A DNA stretch of 64,000 bases, taken from positions 6,948,187 through 7,012,186 of the forward strand of contig NW_025062475.1 of NCBI RefSeq assembly GCF_000002995.4. The letters run 5' to 3'. The notes below the pieces were generated by a model. That model worked only from the letters and a program-made list of their open reading frames with translations, did no database searches and had not been told where the DNA came from. Origin of the DNA: Brugia malayi (taxonomy: Eukaryota > Nematoda > Chromadorea > Rhabditida > Onchocercidae). Of the stretch, positions 37,089 to 49,321 are shown one piece after another (positions within the stretch are counted from its first letter, which is position 1; the number at the start of each line of letters is the position of its first letter). Made by a program: the position numbers and the translations under genes.

Positions 37089-40000
37089 ATGTCTCGACCA
37101 TGGATATTATTTATCGCAATCATCTTATTCAGCCCTACTACCGTTGGTATAGGTGAGAATAAATTCAACTAATTTGTATAACGGGAATTACATTCCCTAC
37201 TTTTTACTAATATTTCATCGTAAATCGAGTACACTATGCTCTATTCTTTTTCATTGCTGTCTTTTCGCATTCACTCATTTCCATTAAAAATCAAATCTAA
37301 ATTTTGTTTTAAGTAAATCAATATATAACTCATTATGATTTGACGAAAGATGGGAAAATTGACAGACGAGAACTGAGGACAGTAGCATATATGGACCACA
37401 AGCTTCCACCGACAATCAGTGATGTAATATCTTGATCATTCTTAGATAAACAAAAGTTATCTTCATTTCCAAGGAATCTCAATTTTCTCACTACTCATTA
37501 TTACCTTTATATTTTTAGAAAGCAATTTTATGGTTTTTTTTTTATAACTCATCTACTTAGAACTTAGAATAGAATGAGTTCAGGTTCATTTCTTTGGCAC
37601 TTTTAAATCCTCCTTTCTTTAGGATATATTCCGAAAAGCGGATCGAAATGGCGATAAGTTCATTGATCACACCGAAATTATTGCAGCCGCTAGATTAGTT
37701 CAAAGACACGTTGCACTAGCCACTTTACGTTGGCTAGAGGTGATTTTTTTTTTTTAATTGAAGGTAATCCAAGGTAGAAGTTTGTTTTGATTTTTTCAAA
37801 AACATACCAAATGGTGTTCAACTTAGAATTCATGAATATGGTATCAAATCTGTGGATGTCTATCAGATATGTTGCACTGATTCTCATTTGTTAAACATTC
37901 AGGATCACGATACAGATGGTGATGGTCTACTGAGCGAAGTGGAACTATTCGAATCTATTTACATGGAGCTTGGTTTGTCAATAAAAGATGTGAAAAGTTG
38001 TTTTTGGGAAAGTGATGTCAATAATGATAAATATTTGACATCCAGTGAATTGGTTGAAACGCTTCACTGTAGTAGATTATTAGCGCAGAAAGAGGCAAAA
38101 GAATTGCTGAAGGTTTGTCGATTAGATTTTGTTGATGGTATCTCCAAAATAGAACCTAGAAGAGGCAGATATAGAACAAATTTCTATAGAAAAAAGATTT
38201 TCGAAGTATGAAAAAATAACTTATGAGTTATGAAAGATAATTTATCTCGAATTTTTAACTCAACTAAACAAACAATTCCTGAGCAAAAAGAGGTTGTCCT
38301 AACTGGAATGCTGAAAAAAAAAAAAAACTCTCATTTCTTATCTAATTCGTTTAAAAAGCTGTGCAAATTTGAAAAGATTGCGCAGTAGTTTCATAAATAT
38401 TCAAATTCAGCATTTCTTACTTTGATTCAGATCTATGACACTGATGGAGACCACCGACTGAATATTCGAGAAGCGCAAATGTTGGCTGACTTACGTTACG
38501 ATATTGAACCCGGCTATGCAACAACTGTTTTTGAGAATGTCAGCCATCGAACTGATCACACGGTTGTCCTTTCAAATTTTAACTGAAATTTGCAGAAATT
38601 TTGACCCGAAACTTGATGTGCTCCAGATAACTGAAAATTCGAAACATATAAAAATGACATGTTACACATGCTGTTATCAACAACTATTTTCAGATAAATG
38701 AATTAGAATTAATCGATTTTCTCACTAAATTACGAGAACAAGCTGCTGTTGCTGCGTTGAACAAACTATCTGTTAGTTTTTCTACTCCAATCAGGCTTAC
38801 TGATAATAAGATAAGTATTTTCTTTCGGTATCATTTGAATTGAGGATAACTCCTAAGAAATATCAAGAAATACAAAGAAAATTGCCGTCAAGAAATTATT
38901 TAACATTTCTCTACAATTGATTTAAAATTCATGTTAGGAATATTAAGTTTGCTTATTTTGGCCACTAAAAGTAGGTTATTCAGAATATCGACCAGAATGG
39001 TGATGAAGCAGTATCGTTCAGTGAATTATTGCAAGGATATGAGAAGCAATTAAAAAAATCTACTTTAAAAAAGATTTTCGGCAAAGTGGACGTCAATAAG
39101 GTAGTTTTGAATAATAAGAAAATTAAGATGGAAGAGTGAATTTCCAAACGGATTTATTCCTAGTGAAAATTTTCCTAATTGTTTTCCTTCATGAAACATT
39201 TATTTCAGAATGCTCACATCGATCCAATCGAATTTGTATCGTTGCAAAACTTAATTGCTGATGAAATTCGTCTTCAAACGATACAAAATAATTTTGAACA
39301 ACAATATTCTACAACTGTAAATGCCACAACATCTCTGCCGACTTTGATCATTTTCAGGCTTCCTAAAAAAACGTATAATCAGCAACCAACCAGGCAAAGA
39401 AAACGCCGTTCAGGTCATATTGTCTTGCTCGTAGCTGACTTCATTCTTTTGTTATCATGAAAACTTTTTTTTTTTTGAAGAGTAGCTTCTGTTTAAGATT
39501 ATCCAAGAAAGCATTTCTTACTACTCGTACTTACCTTTTTTGTATAAGATCAAGACTAATCATAATTTTAACACCTTTAGATCAGGAATCCGACAAGAAG
39601 CTAACGGTTAGCGATGAGTCACATCCAAGTATCAAAGAACTTACTGCAATTAACGCAAGCAGTATTTATTTCAGTACAATAGTTACCTCAGTACCGAAAT
39701 TTATAAAATCCAAAAAAGAATATCAAAAATTTCCTTCCAGTGGAACCAAATCGATTTCCGAAATGTTCTCTAATAGCAAAAGACCAGAATACAGAGATGT
39801 GATTGAAACCGATAACACCAAAAAAAGTGAAGAATATTCGGTTTCTGTTGAGAATACCTCACCGCTTATACGAACAATGGTGCAAAGAGATCGTAAATTT
39901 ACATCAGCTAAAAATGAAGATCAACTGAAAGCCAATTCAATCAGAATCGATGAGAATGGTGTTCGAAATGAGAATAAAGTATTTATTAACAGTCCAAATG

Positions 40001-42945
40001 CTGCCTATATCAAAAAATTTGAGAAATTTTTTAATTTCCTGCAAAATAGCATCAAAAAGATATCCAAAGCAATTAAAGAAAACAATGTAAAACAAAAAGA
40101 AGATTTGAAAAGTCCTCTCAGAGGCATCAATATTACTAAGCATTGGAGTCAGACTGCGGACAACACCTCAAATACTGAAGCAAATGAGACCAAAAAAATA
40201 GCAAATGTTCCCGAAAATTCGATTTCGGCTCTGACAACTACTACAAAATTGAAAATTCAGAGAGATCTGGACGATGCTATTTACGAAAAGATCAGAAATG
40301 AAAAAGATTTTGTCGTTCATACGCCTATTGACTCGTCAAAATATAAAATAGCAGCAGTAAAAAAATTTAGCGGATTGTTTGATGCACCCTTTTTGCAATT
40401 TGATGAAAAAGGAACTGGAAAAAAGGTAAAAATGATAAATTATCAAAGTAACGGTTCACTTGATAGACGCAATTTTCACAATGCAGTAGAAAAGAAACAA
40501 AAACTAGAAGATATGGATGAAGATGGCTGCTTATTAAACAATCAGACGGATTCTTTTGATTCGGAGGATTCTTCGGAACACTCGGTGAAACGACTTAAGT
40601 GCAATACACAAGCACAAACATCAAATGGAACTAGTAGTACTACACCGCTTCAGAAAGTTAAAAGAGCAAAATTATCTCCCGAATCTAAGGAGGAATCCAG
40701 AAATCAAAAGAAACAAGACAAACCTTCGAATATAACTGATTCATTGGAATATGAAATAATAACTGTCAGCCATAAAGTATCTGTCGATGATGAATCTGTT
40801 AAAGTGATTCCTGATTCTGAAGACGATGAAGAATTTAATGAAGGAATCTCTACAAAACGCATAAATTCCAATCAGTCAAAGCACGAATTCACAAACAAAC
40901 ATGATAAATTCACTTTTCAACCTCTTCACTCTCAATTGACGGAGAATCATGAGAAACAAATTCATTATGGATCAGATTTTACAGGGCTTGAAAAAATCAC
41001 TGCCAAAACAAAAAGGAAAAAGTTATCATCACACAAAGCAGAGTACCTGGAAGGAAACAAGTCAGTGAATGAGTTCAGGCTGATAGGTAACGAGTCTAAT
41101 GACTATAAAATTCTGGAAGCAAATTCAATGTTTTTCATAGAAGAAAATGTCACCAACAAACACGGCCAAGAAATATATTCACGGTCACAAATAACTGATT
41201 TCCAGCTCACAAAATCACAAAACTCGTCTTCCGAACAAGAGCAATTGCAAGTTATAAATACCAAATATGAAACAAATAATAGTAAGGAAGATGAATTTTT
41301 TGATCAAGTTTTAAGTGGTATGTTGAATGCAACGTTTTCGGAAATGGATCAAACATTTAAAGCTATGGAGTCCGAAAATCAGGGGAAAAAAGATTTTCAA
41401 AAAATCACGAAATCCTTACTCAAATTAAAAAAAAACGATACGACTTCGCAAATCTCACAAACTCCTGTAACCTCATCTACAGCTCCGAAAATACCTGTAA
41501 CTTTACCATCATCTCCGAAAACATCCACTTCAGCAACAATAAATTCTAATTTCTCAACACATACAACAATAATGGAATTAAACTCAAAAGCAGCTGTTGA
41601 AATTGAGTCTGACAAAATAAATCAAACATCCACAGCGCTGGGTATGATGGCACACCCTGCAGCAGATTCGAAGGATAATAAAGATACACATGAATCAAGT
41701 GTTGGAAACACAGGAACTGTAAAAGATTTTGCTGAATTTATTCCTAGTATGGAAAGAAATGGGAAAGGTGAAGCTGGAGAACAACATGTTGAGGAAGTTC
41801 GACTGCTTCAGCAGAAGCGCAAAAAGTGCTCACATTATCGCCATGGCTCTCAAAGGAAATTTCCTAATATGGATAATATCTCAGCTGAAGACAAGGCTGC
41901 AAAAATAAATACAACGCAAGTTTTAAGTTTTTTAAGGATTGATATTTTGATGATAATTTGCTAAATTGCTCTCAGAAATTTTGTATCAGGGATTTCTAAT
42001 ACAATTTCTTTTGAAATTATTTAAAACTTTTTGGTTATCCTTAGTTCCTGAGTGTTTTTTTTTTTTTTTTTTTTTTTTGAGAAGCAAGCGATATGTATCG
42101 ATTTATGCGACCTCTTAAGAACGCCTAGAAATTTTGTAGTTATTGTAATTGGATCTGCAAAATATAGATAGCGTGAAGTTCATTCAGGTCAATGACGCAT
42201 ATCACTAACTTGTAATCAGTCAAAGGTAATGTGACACTAAAGTGATCTTTTGTCCTCACTGACCCCACTTTCAGAGGTGTGATCTGTAACAAGAAAAGAT
42301 TATTGTACGAATGTCGATTGAAAAAGAAGTACCGATATAAAATATGCTCAAACAATCAAAGATGTACCTGTAAGGATATTGCAAGCTTAGCACGATTTAC
42401 CTTAAAAAAATTTTTAACATTACAGGAAGTAAAATTAAGGTTTAAAGAAAGTTATGATTTTGGTCAATAATTATGATCTTCACTTAGAATTCTGCCTTTA
42501 ATTCTTGTTCAATGAACTTAATGAGAATAAATTTCTCTCGAAAAATACAGATTAATATTTTAAAATTTCTTCATTTCTAGCGTGGTCTGAATTTTCTTTT
42601 TTGATCTGACTGTCTTTTTATAACATACTCTATTTCTAGTTTTGAGTCATTCAAAAGAAACTTCAGAAAATATCGATTTTCCCACGCAAGATTTCTCTCA
42701 GAAAAATAAGACAGTAAGTTCCATGGCCTGATTTTCTTCTTGTTAGTTAGACAGAAGTTCACCGAAGTTATAGGATGTGATTAAAGCGATTTTTTTGGAA
42801 ATCACTTCAAAGCTTGAAAACAAACGAAACAAGTCAATTACAGGTGAGAGATTGGCGAAGGGAAAAGACTGAAGATTTGTTGTTTCGAGCAGTACAGGAG
42901 TATCAAGCATCTCTTAGAAATCAGGAAAAAGGAACGGAAAATTAA
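37089..42945 (+). CDS. Secreted multi-EF-hand proprotein with furin-type site and long disordered tail
   Basis: Ten exons: 37089-37152, 37314-37423, 37623-37739, 37903-38112, 38431-38562, 38694-38771, 38984-39100, 39209-39413, 39581-41919, 42844-42945 (1157 residues). Residues 1-21 are a signal peptide (MSRPWILFIAIILFSPTTVG). Eight EF-hand positions follow up to about residue 310. Seven have usable Ca2+ loops, for example DLTKDGKIDRRE, DTDGDGLLSEVE and DQNGDEAVSFSE; the sixth (SHRTDHTINELE) has lost its ligands. At about 338-344 RQRKRRS is a strong furin-type site, placed exactly at the exon 8/9 junction. The remaining 813 residues, mostly one 2.3-kb exon, are Lys/Ser/Asn/Glu-rich and probably disordered. 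There is no HDEL-type retention signal, so this is not a typical reticulocalbin or calumenin. I do not recognise a named orthologue. The start ATG lies eight bases after a TTTCCAG. Confidence 0.85.
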
Positions 42946-44020
42946 TATTTCCTTCCAAAAGCTCTTAAAATTAAAAATTGTTCTAAATCAAGTGAAAAGT
43001 AACTTTCGTGTCACTGGGTTATTATGGAAATCTTTCGTTATTCAGCATGTTGTATTTCTTTGGACAATATCTTGAAAAATTGAACTTAAGTTACTCACGA
43101 AATCAAGCCTAAGTATACGGATCTCTTATAATAGTTTAGCTGTTAAACATTCTAACCGACCACTACGAGTGAATCTGCCATCGCATTTGAATTGGTAAGA
43201 AATCTTAGAGGCTTGTTTGTTCACATCAGAATTGAACGACAATACTCATCATCTACAGCTGTTGAATTTCTGTGGCACCTCAAAGAGATCTTGAAAAGAG
43301 GAGTGTAACAGAAAGCGAATATGCCCAATCTGATATTACTTCCTTTGTTGTTTGTTCTTTTATATCAAATCTTTCCTGTTTATAGTGTTATGATAATCAA
43401 TAAATAGCTGTTGTCTGTCAATCCGCAGAGTTTGAGGAAGCCCGGGAAAAAGAATCGGGCCGCGAAGGAATTACTTGCTTGAGAAAGCCCAAAGGGAAAA
43501 TTGTTGCTGTGACCAATAGTGTCTACGTGACTTTTTGTTTCATTGAACAGTGTGGGACATGATTTTTAGAGAAGTCGCGTAAACATAAAATAATGGGTGG
43601 GTAAGAATGACAACGAGGTTTTTGCCTTCACATTTTTCACTATTTTGGAGAATTTAGTAAATTAATTGTTCACGACACAAAGTCACTTTTCAGTAAAATC
43701 TGTGAGTTCCCATAGCAAAATAATCATATTCCACAATCAAACTATGTCGCTTCCTAAGGGAAGGGGAAGTTAGACTTATGTCGTGCAATTAACTCTCATT
43801 TAAGAGTGTTAGACGTACAATAGCACCAGTAGGAGAACAAGTAAATATATGGTATCGTCTGATTGCGATGGATATTGTCAGATAGATGTTGTCACTCATA
43901 TGCTTATCGGTGCATTTATTGGTGTTGTATGTTAACAACTTCGAATTATAAGGAGAGAAGATGTTTAATTCCATATTTAAATATTACAGGCTTTGTTCCT
44001 TTCAGGCAATTCGATTACTG
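42946..44020. other. Intergenic region with a GC-rich patch
   Basis: It holds the 3' UTR of the EF-hand gene (AATAAA near 43401). Directly after comes a GC-richer patch at about 43427-43562 with an open frame (EFEEAREKESGREGITCLRK onward, 44 codons) and a GCCCG/CGGGC hairpin. TTTCAG at 44000-44005 is a likely spliced-leader acceptor for the next gene. Confidence 0.4.
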
Positions 44021-46382
44021 ATGTCAACCAAACCAAGTGAGACAGCAGTTCTACGGCCGTCACTTAAGAGACAGTCAACACAGGCTCAAGCTCGATCTAA
44101 AGAATCGGATGATAAGCGAGTATGTCTTTAACTCTGATTAGTTTTTTTGACCATTCTTTGATTAATCTATGTAAATTGATTTTAAAAAATGATACTGCCA
44201 CCTTTTGATGAAAACATATAGATGTGCTGTTAAAATTCACTTTTCGAAAATAATCACTCTTTCTTGATTTTCTTGGCTCTGCATATATTTTTCATATAAA
44301 ACATCATTTTGAGATTCTCCTCGAATTTCTAATGAAGGATAGTTCATTTCCACGAAGGATATGGGGGAATAAGTATTACGGGCAAATTTTTTTTGCCCAT
44401 AAAAGCCTAGCAGTTTTGAATGAGCTCATGTGCATGAATAATAAGAAGTCTTTACGAATGGGTTACTTCTAACTGAAAAAATGTATGTATACTGCAGCAT
44501 GTTACTTTCGCAACTCCGAAATTACCATCCTTCAAATGCAATCTACCAAAACAACAACAAACTTTTAATCAAAGTATTTCAAAGGTATGTTTCTGCATTT
44601 CAGGAAATTGTTCTTTCTATTTTATAGCATGTTTCATTCTGTTGTACCTCTCAGTCATTTTAGAGATCATCACAAATGGGCGTTGGTTCACACAATGTTA
44701 TTTTGTTGATAAATAAATGCAGGAGTACTTGAGTTGACTGTTCCAAAATAATTAAGTACAATATATGCAATTGCTCAAAAAAAAAAAAAAAAAAAAATTC
44801 TATTTTTTGAAGCCGCGGAAACAAAAGTCAGTTGTTGATGTGCACAGAAAACGCATTCCTTCAGTGCAGCTTGCAGAGCTTCGTGCGAAGAAAAACAGAC
44901 ACAACGAACAAATTGTACGTTTATGTGAGGTATTAGATTAATAATGTACTTTTTTCTTTTTTATGTGTAATTTTTAAAGTTATTTAAATTCGTTCCCATT
45001 ATGGCTTACTAATTAATAAAAAAAGTCACTTCCTCCCAAGGTTATTCCTTAGCGTTATAAATACAAAAAAAAAAAAAAAAAAAAAAAAAAGGAAAAACTC
45101 TGAAAAGTTGTCTGTAATGCATTGAAATGTGAGTTGAGGTTCTCATTTTAATATTTAAAATCTGTTGTAAAATAGCACTGTTAATTCCCCACCACAATAT
45201 GAAGCGGAGCAAAAATGGAATATGTAAGCTTATTCTAACTTGATTTTCAAAAAGTTCTTTTTTCACTTAAGCATATGGTTTTTTGCGCACTTTCAAACAA
45301 GTTTTGTTAACAAAGTAAAATTTAGCTTCTTTTTTGATTTCATTCACGTTCCGAGCTCTTTACTTATAAACGAGTAAAGCATGAGCATAATTTTCATTGT
45401 TCGAGCGGTTTCAGATTTCAAAACTTTTTTAATTTGAGGCTCAAGAAGCACTTGTCAGATTAGATTATGTTATCAGACGTTTGGGAAGGGAAGCAAAAGA
45501 ACAAGAGGCAGCTGCTACAACACTGTTGCAGAGTGCGATATCGCTAATTGAAATTGATGTATTGCGCAGTTTCGAAAAGCAAAGAATCGGGGTAATTTCA
45601 GCCATTGTAAGGAACTTAAAGACAGCATAATGGCAATTCAACTCGGTAATTTGAGATCTGTGACAATATGTAAGCACATTTCAAGTGCTTGCATAGGTTA
45701 TAGATTCCTGTTGGCTATCGTTGTGTCTCCTGTTTTGTTTTTTGGAGTAGGCTTGAGATGTGTTTTTCTAAAATTGAGTAAGAACACAGTTCGAGAATAT
45801 TCAAGGTTCAAAATGTAAAGTATTATATTTTTAATTATTAATCTTACTGCACTGTTTCATAAATCATTTTATATCTACATCCATCGAAAGTTTTTGCAGA
45901 ATTTTCATTTAATATTTTTCATATGTTTCCGGTGATAAAAATATTTTTCCATTTCATAATTTCTGCTTTTCAGAATTTGTTAGACAGTGTTGGACAACAG
46001 CAACATAAAGTCGTGCAGGAATTGCGTGAGGAGTTTGTTGGATTTAACGAAAAAATAGCTGGTATTGGAAAAGTAATTGCTTTACTCGACTGTCCAATTT
46101 CTTTTTGTAAAGATCTGTTTTGTTTATCTAATAATTGCTAAAATATCTCTTACAAAGTGAATTGATTAGGCTAAAATTTTCTGGTGCTTTCTACAGTTAG
46201 GTTGTAAATGGTCATTTCAGATGTTGGTAGCAGTTAAAAAATATAATGAAATGCTTGATATGCAGTTTGCATCCGCAGAAAATGAGGGAGACTTGTCGGT
46301 GGTTGAAGAAATGAAGTTGTTGAGTGCTGATGTCAGATTGTATCTTGATATTCTCGATTCTTTGCAGAAATTTCATTTGTAA
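44021..46382 (+). CDS. Unassigned basic, coiled-coil protein with HVTF motif
   Basis: Six exons: 44021-44119, 44498-44584, 44813-44929, 45439-45591, 45974-46072, 46221-46382 (238 residues, frame kept throughout). The N-terminal 95 residues are basic and Ser/Lys-rich and carry KRHVTFATPKL, which resembles an RVxF-type docking motif for protein phosphatase 1. From about residue 80 the sequence is mostly alpha-helical with heptad-like hydrophobic spacing (VQLAELRAKKNRHNEQIVRL, VRLDYVIRRLGREAKEQEAA, VGQQQHKVVQELREEF). There is no signal peptide or membrane segment. I do not recognise the family. A chromosome- or kinetochore-associated coiled-coil protein is one idea, but nothing specific supports it. 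The ATG lies 16 bases after a TTTCAG. Confidence 0.75.
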
Positions 46383-48241
46383 CTGTTTTTGAATGCTTAT
46401 TTTTACCAAATGATCTGGTAATTTGACTAAGTTCTGCATGAGTCTTTGAATGTGTAATTTTGATTTGAACTGAATTTATATATGAAAAACATAAAGAAGT
46501 CACTTCCTTTAGAATATATAATAGAAAATGAATGCGCAAGGAAAAAATTTAAAATGTTCTCGATATTTTGCAAATTCGATGAACGGGAGGTGTAGATAGA
46601 GTAAAGGACGTCTTGTTCTTGCAAAGAGAAAGGGACCAAAATTAGGGGAATGTAGAATTCGACTGGAAGACTTTTATTTCAAATGGTAATTAAAATGTTT
46701 TTGGTACTCACAGTGTTCAAACGCATAAACTGCATAAGTATGTAAAATGCAGATTTTGGAGGTATCTAGTTGCGCAGTCTCAATCTTTAATGTTTTACTA
46801 AGAAGTTCAAGGAAATTCTGGACTCTACTATATTTTTTACTAAATCAAATTATTTCAGTAATGAATGGTTGAAATTGTTCATTTGATTTATCTTCTTTGG
46901 TTTATTAATTTAATATACCAATACTTTGATAAATGTGCTTCTTTGGTTTATATGTTCTACATTCTACATCTTTAAAAAGTTTCAAAACCTTGGATAATAA
47001 TGTATTTCAGAGCAAAAAATACAGATATAAATCACAAACATAATTCACACAGATCTAATAAAGTTAAACTGTGTCAGCAGAGTTAAAGTGGACATTCGGC
47101 ATATGTTGGGCGGCAGAATAAAATATATGTTACATTAGAACAATTTTAGGGAGCTGACTTGTTTCTAAATTCATAAGGATACAGCTACAAGATTTGGGTA
47201 TTAATTCAGAATCCAGCCCAATGACTGAGGTAATGAGGGAATTTTTCACAACTACTGGAAGCAAGGGCATGAATTCCATATATCCATGATTTACTCTCCC
47301 ATCATATGTAACTAAGATCTTTGCAAAAAAGGTTGAAAAGCGATGACGGAGAGCCAAGCATTGAGATTTGAAGTATCTTTTCAAATGAAATAACTGTACT
47401 ACATTAAGATATAGCTACCATATTCCTGTGTTCTACATCTGGCTTTCCGTATAATTGTAAAGGAGTAACAACATTCATATCTTATTAGAACTTTGAATAG
47501 GTTAAAGCAAAGGAAGATATGCGTTTGGAATATCTGATCTAGAATAGCATATGAAATCAGTAATGCGCTCGATGCCTTTTTTATTTTCAGGCTTAAGATT
47601 TTACTTGCTCAGTGCTGTACTAAATGTATTTTGGATGTCCTCCTCAAAAATGGGTTTATGAGTTGTAAATATTTGATCACTATATGCCTTATAAGAAGAA
47701 CTCACAAATTCACCTGGAGAATCGTAATATATGCGAATATTTATGTAATAAAACCGGACAGCCATAACAACAGAAACACACACGACAAATATAAAATGAA
47801 AACGAGAATGCTCAGTTTATATAGTCACGATATTCCCGTCATCACAGGAATACAATATATCTAAATTTCACAAAAAACTGTGTGATAACCAATTGTTCTT
47901 GATTGGGAAAAATGAGTAATAGTGCTGCTACACTTGTCTGATATCTGAGAGTAGTTTCCTGAACATGAATGAGTCAGCAAATTATACTGTTAGTGCGAGA
48001 TGTGTGGGTTGCGTTGTGTCTGGGTGGTGATGATTAGTGCTGGTGGACACGTGTATCTGTGAACACGTGTTATTCTCGGGATTGGCTAGCACAGGGTGAG
48101 CATTGGCTGTTGTGACAGAAACAGCTCATATTGTGGTGGCTACTCATTTTCATATGAAAGTGTTAGGATTAATTGTATTTCGTCGTATGGGTCTAACGGC
48201 TCGTTGCTCAATCTAATTTATTGAGTAATTAAGTTGAAGAA
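46383..48241. other. Intergenic region with possible decayed minus-strand gene
   Basis: Minus-strand open frames at 47384-47130 and 47783-47601 have reasonable codon use (pieces such as HRFSTFFAKILVTYDGRVNH and YYDSPGEFVSSSYKAYSDQ) but no linked splice sites or known domain. They could be relics or exons of an unrecognised gene. The last 250 bases form the CHCHD2 promoter region, annotated separately. Confidence 0.35.
48047..48108 (+). promoter_or_regulatory. Paired ACACGTGT boxes and paired ATTGGCT boxes
   Basis: ACACGTGT occurs at 48047-48054 and 48063-48070, 16 bases apart. ATTGGCT (inverted CCAAT) occurs at 48081-48087 and 48102-48108. All lie 130-195 bases before the CHCHD2-like ATG. 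The first is an E-box palindrome that also contains the ACGTG core of hypoxia elements; the second resembles an NF-Y site. The sites are plainly visible; binding is inferred. Confidence 0.55.
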
Positions 48242-49298
48242 ATGGTTCGTCGTCGTATGGCTTCACCGAAGCCGTCTCCGCCGGTACATCGTCGTACATC
48301 GTCGCCGATGTCTGCACGTTCTTCACCAATACCGATGCAGACCTATTCACCGACGACACCGGGTGCAGCAGCACCTGCACATTTCGGTATGGCACCTGCA
48401 TCGCGTGGCCCTGGATTGATGGGGCAAATGGCTGCAACGGCTGGCGGTGTTGCAATCGGTTCAGCAGTTGTAAGTTATTAATACCGTGATGATTAATTCC
48501 ATCTCTATATTGGGGGCTAGGAAGTTCACATCTTCATATATACTTCATCATAATGGAAAGATTTAGTTATAACTTATATAATCATTCATTAAGTTTTTGT
48601 CAAACTTTGAAATTTGGTAAAACCATGAAATTTGATGAATACAAATCAGTAATTTAAAGGACAACCATTTATGTATTTTTCAGGGTCATGCAGTTGGGAA
48701 CATATTAACTGGGAGCGGTGGTGGTCATGGAAATAACGATGAAATTGCGCTTTCTGGAAAACAGCAAATAGAACAACAGCAGCAGTACAGAAGTCCATGT
48801 GAATTTGAGTGGAAACAATTTATGGAATGGTTAACTTTTGGGTTATATCAAATTCACAAAGCTCTTTTGTATTAAATAGTTTCAGCGAACTGTTGGGCAG
48901 AGAGTGCTCTTTTCAGAAATCATGTGTCTTATTTAAACTTTTTTAAAATTCTCTGGGGAATGTTATATCTAGCACTTTACTGTGATTAAGAGCGCATTAG
49001 TTATTATATGGTTCCTTCACGCTTTTTTTAGTTATTTAACACAAGATGTTATTTCTGGACAAAGTATTCAGTAAACATGTCAAGATCCATGCTTTTTTAT
49101 ACTGCAATTCTTTGGGAACTGTCAGTACAGTGATTTTTTTTCTGCAGAGATTCTCTGATTACGAAGAAATTCCAGTTTTGGATTTAAAATTTGAACAGTA
49201 TTTTATCTTGCGCTTTCAGTACGGAGACGCAGAATGACCTCAGCTTATGCCAGAGTTTTAACGAAATTTTCAAACAGTGCCGGGCAAAAAATCCATGA
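48242..49298 (+). CDS. CHCHD2: CHCHD2/CHCHD10-type twin-CX9C mitochondrial protein
   Basis: Three exons: 48242-48469, 48684-48829, 49220-49298 (150 residues, as for human CHCHD2). The N-terminus is basic and Pro/Ser-rich (MVRRRMASPKPSPPVHRR), typical of a targeting region. A Gly/Ala-rich hydrophobic stretch follows (MGQMAATAGGVAIGSAVGHAV). The C-terminal CHCH domain has two CX9C pairs: CEFEWKQFMEC and CQSFNEIFKQC. In other animals this protein sits in the intermembrane space, imported and oxidised by the MIA40 relay, and supports cristae (MICOS), respiration and stress signalling; C. elegans har-1 is in this family. The second exon ends inside the second Cys codon, and that phase is kept. It is clearly recognised as a family member; whether closer to CHCHD2 or CHCHD10 cannot be said, since nematodes commonly have one co-orthologue. 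Confidence 0.93.
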
Positions 49299-49321
49299 TC
49301 AAACCAGATGTAGCTGATCAA

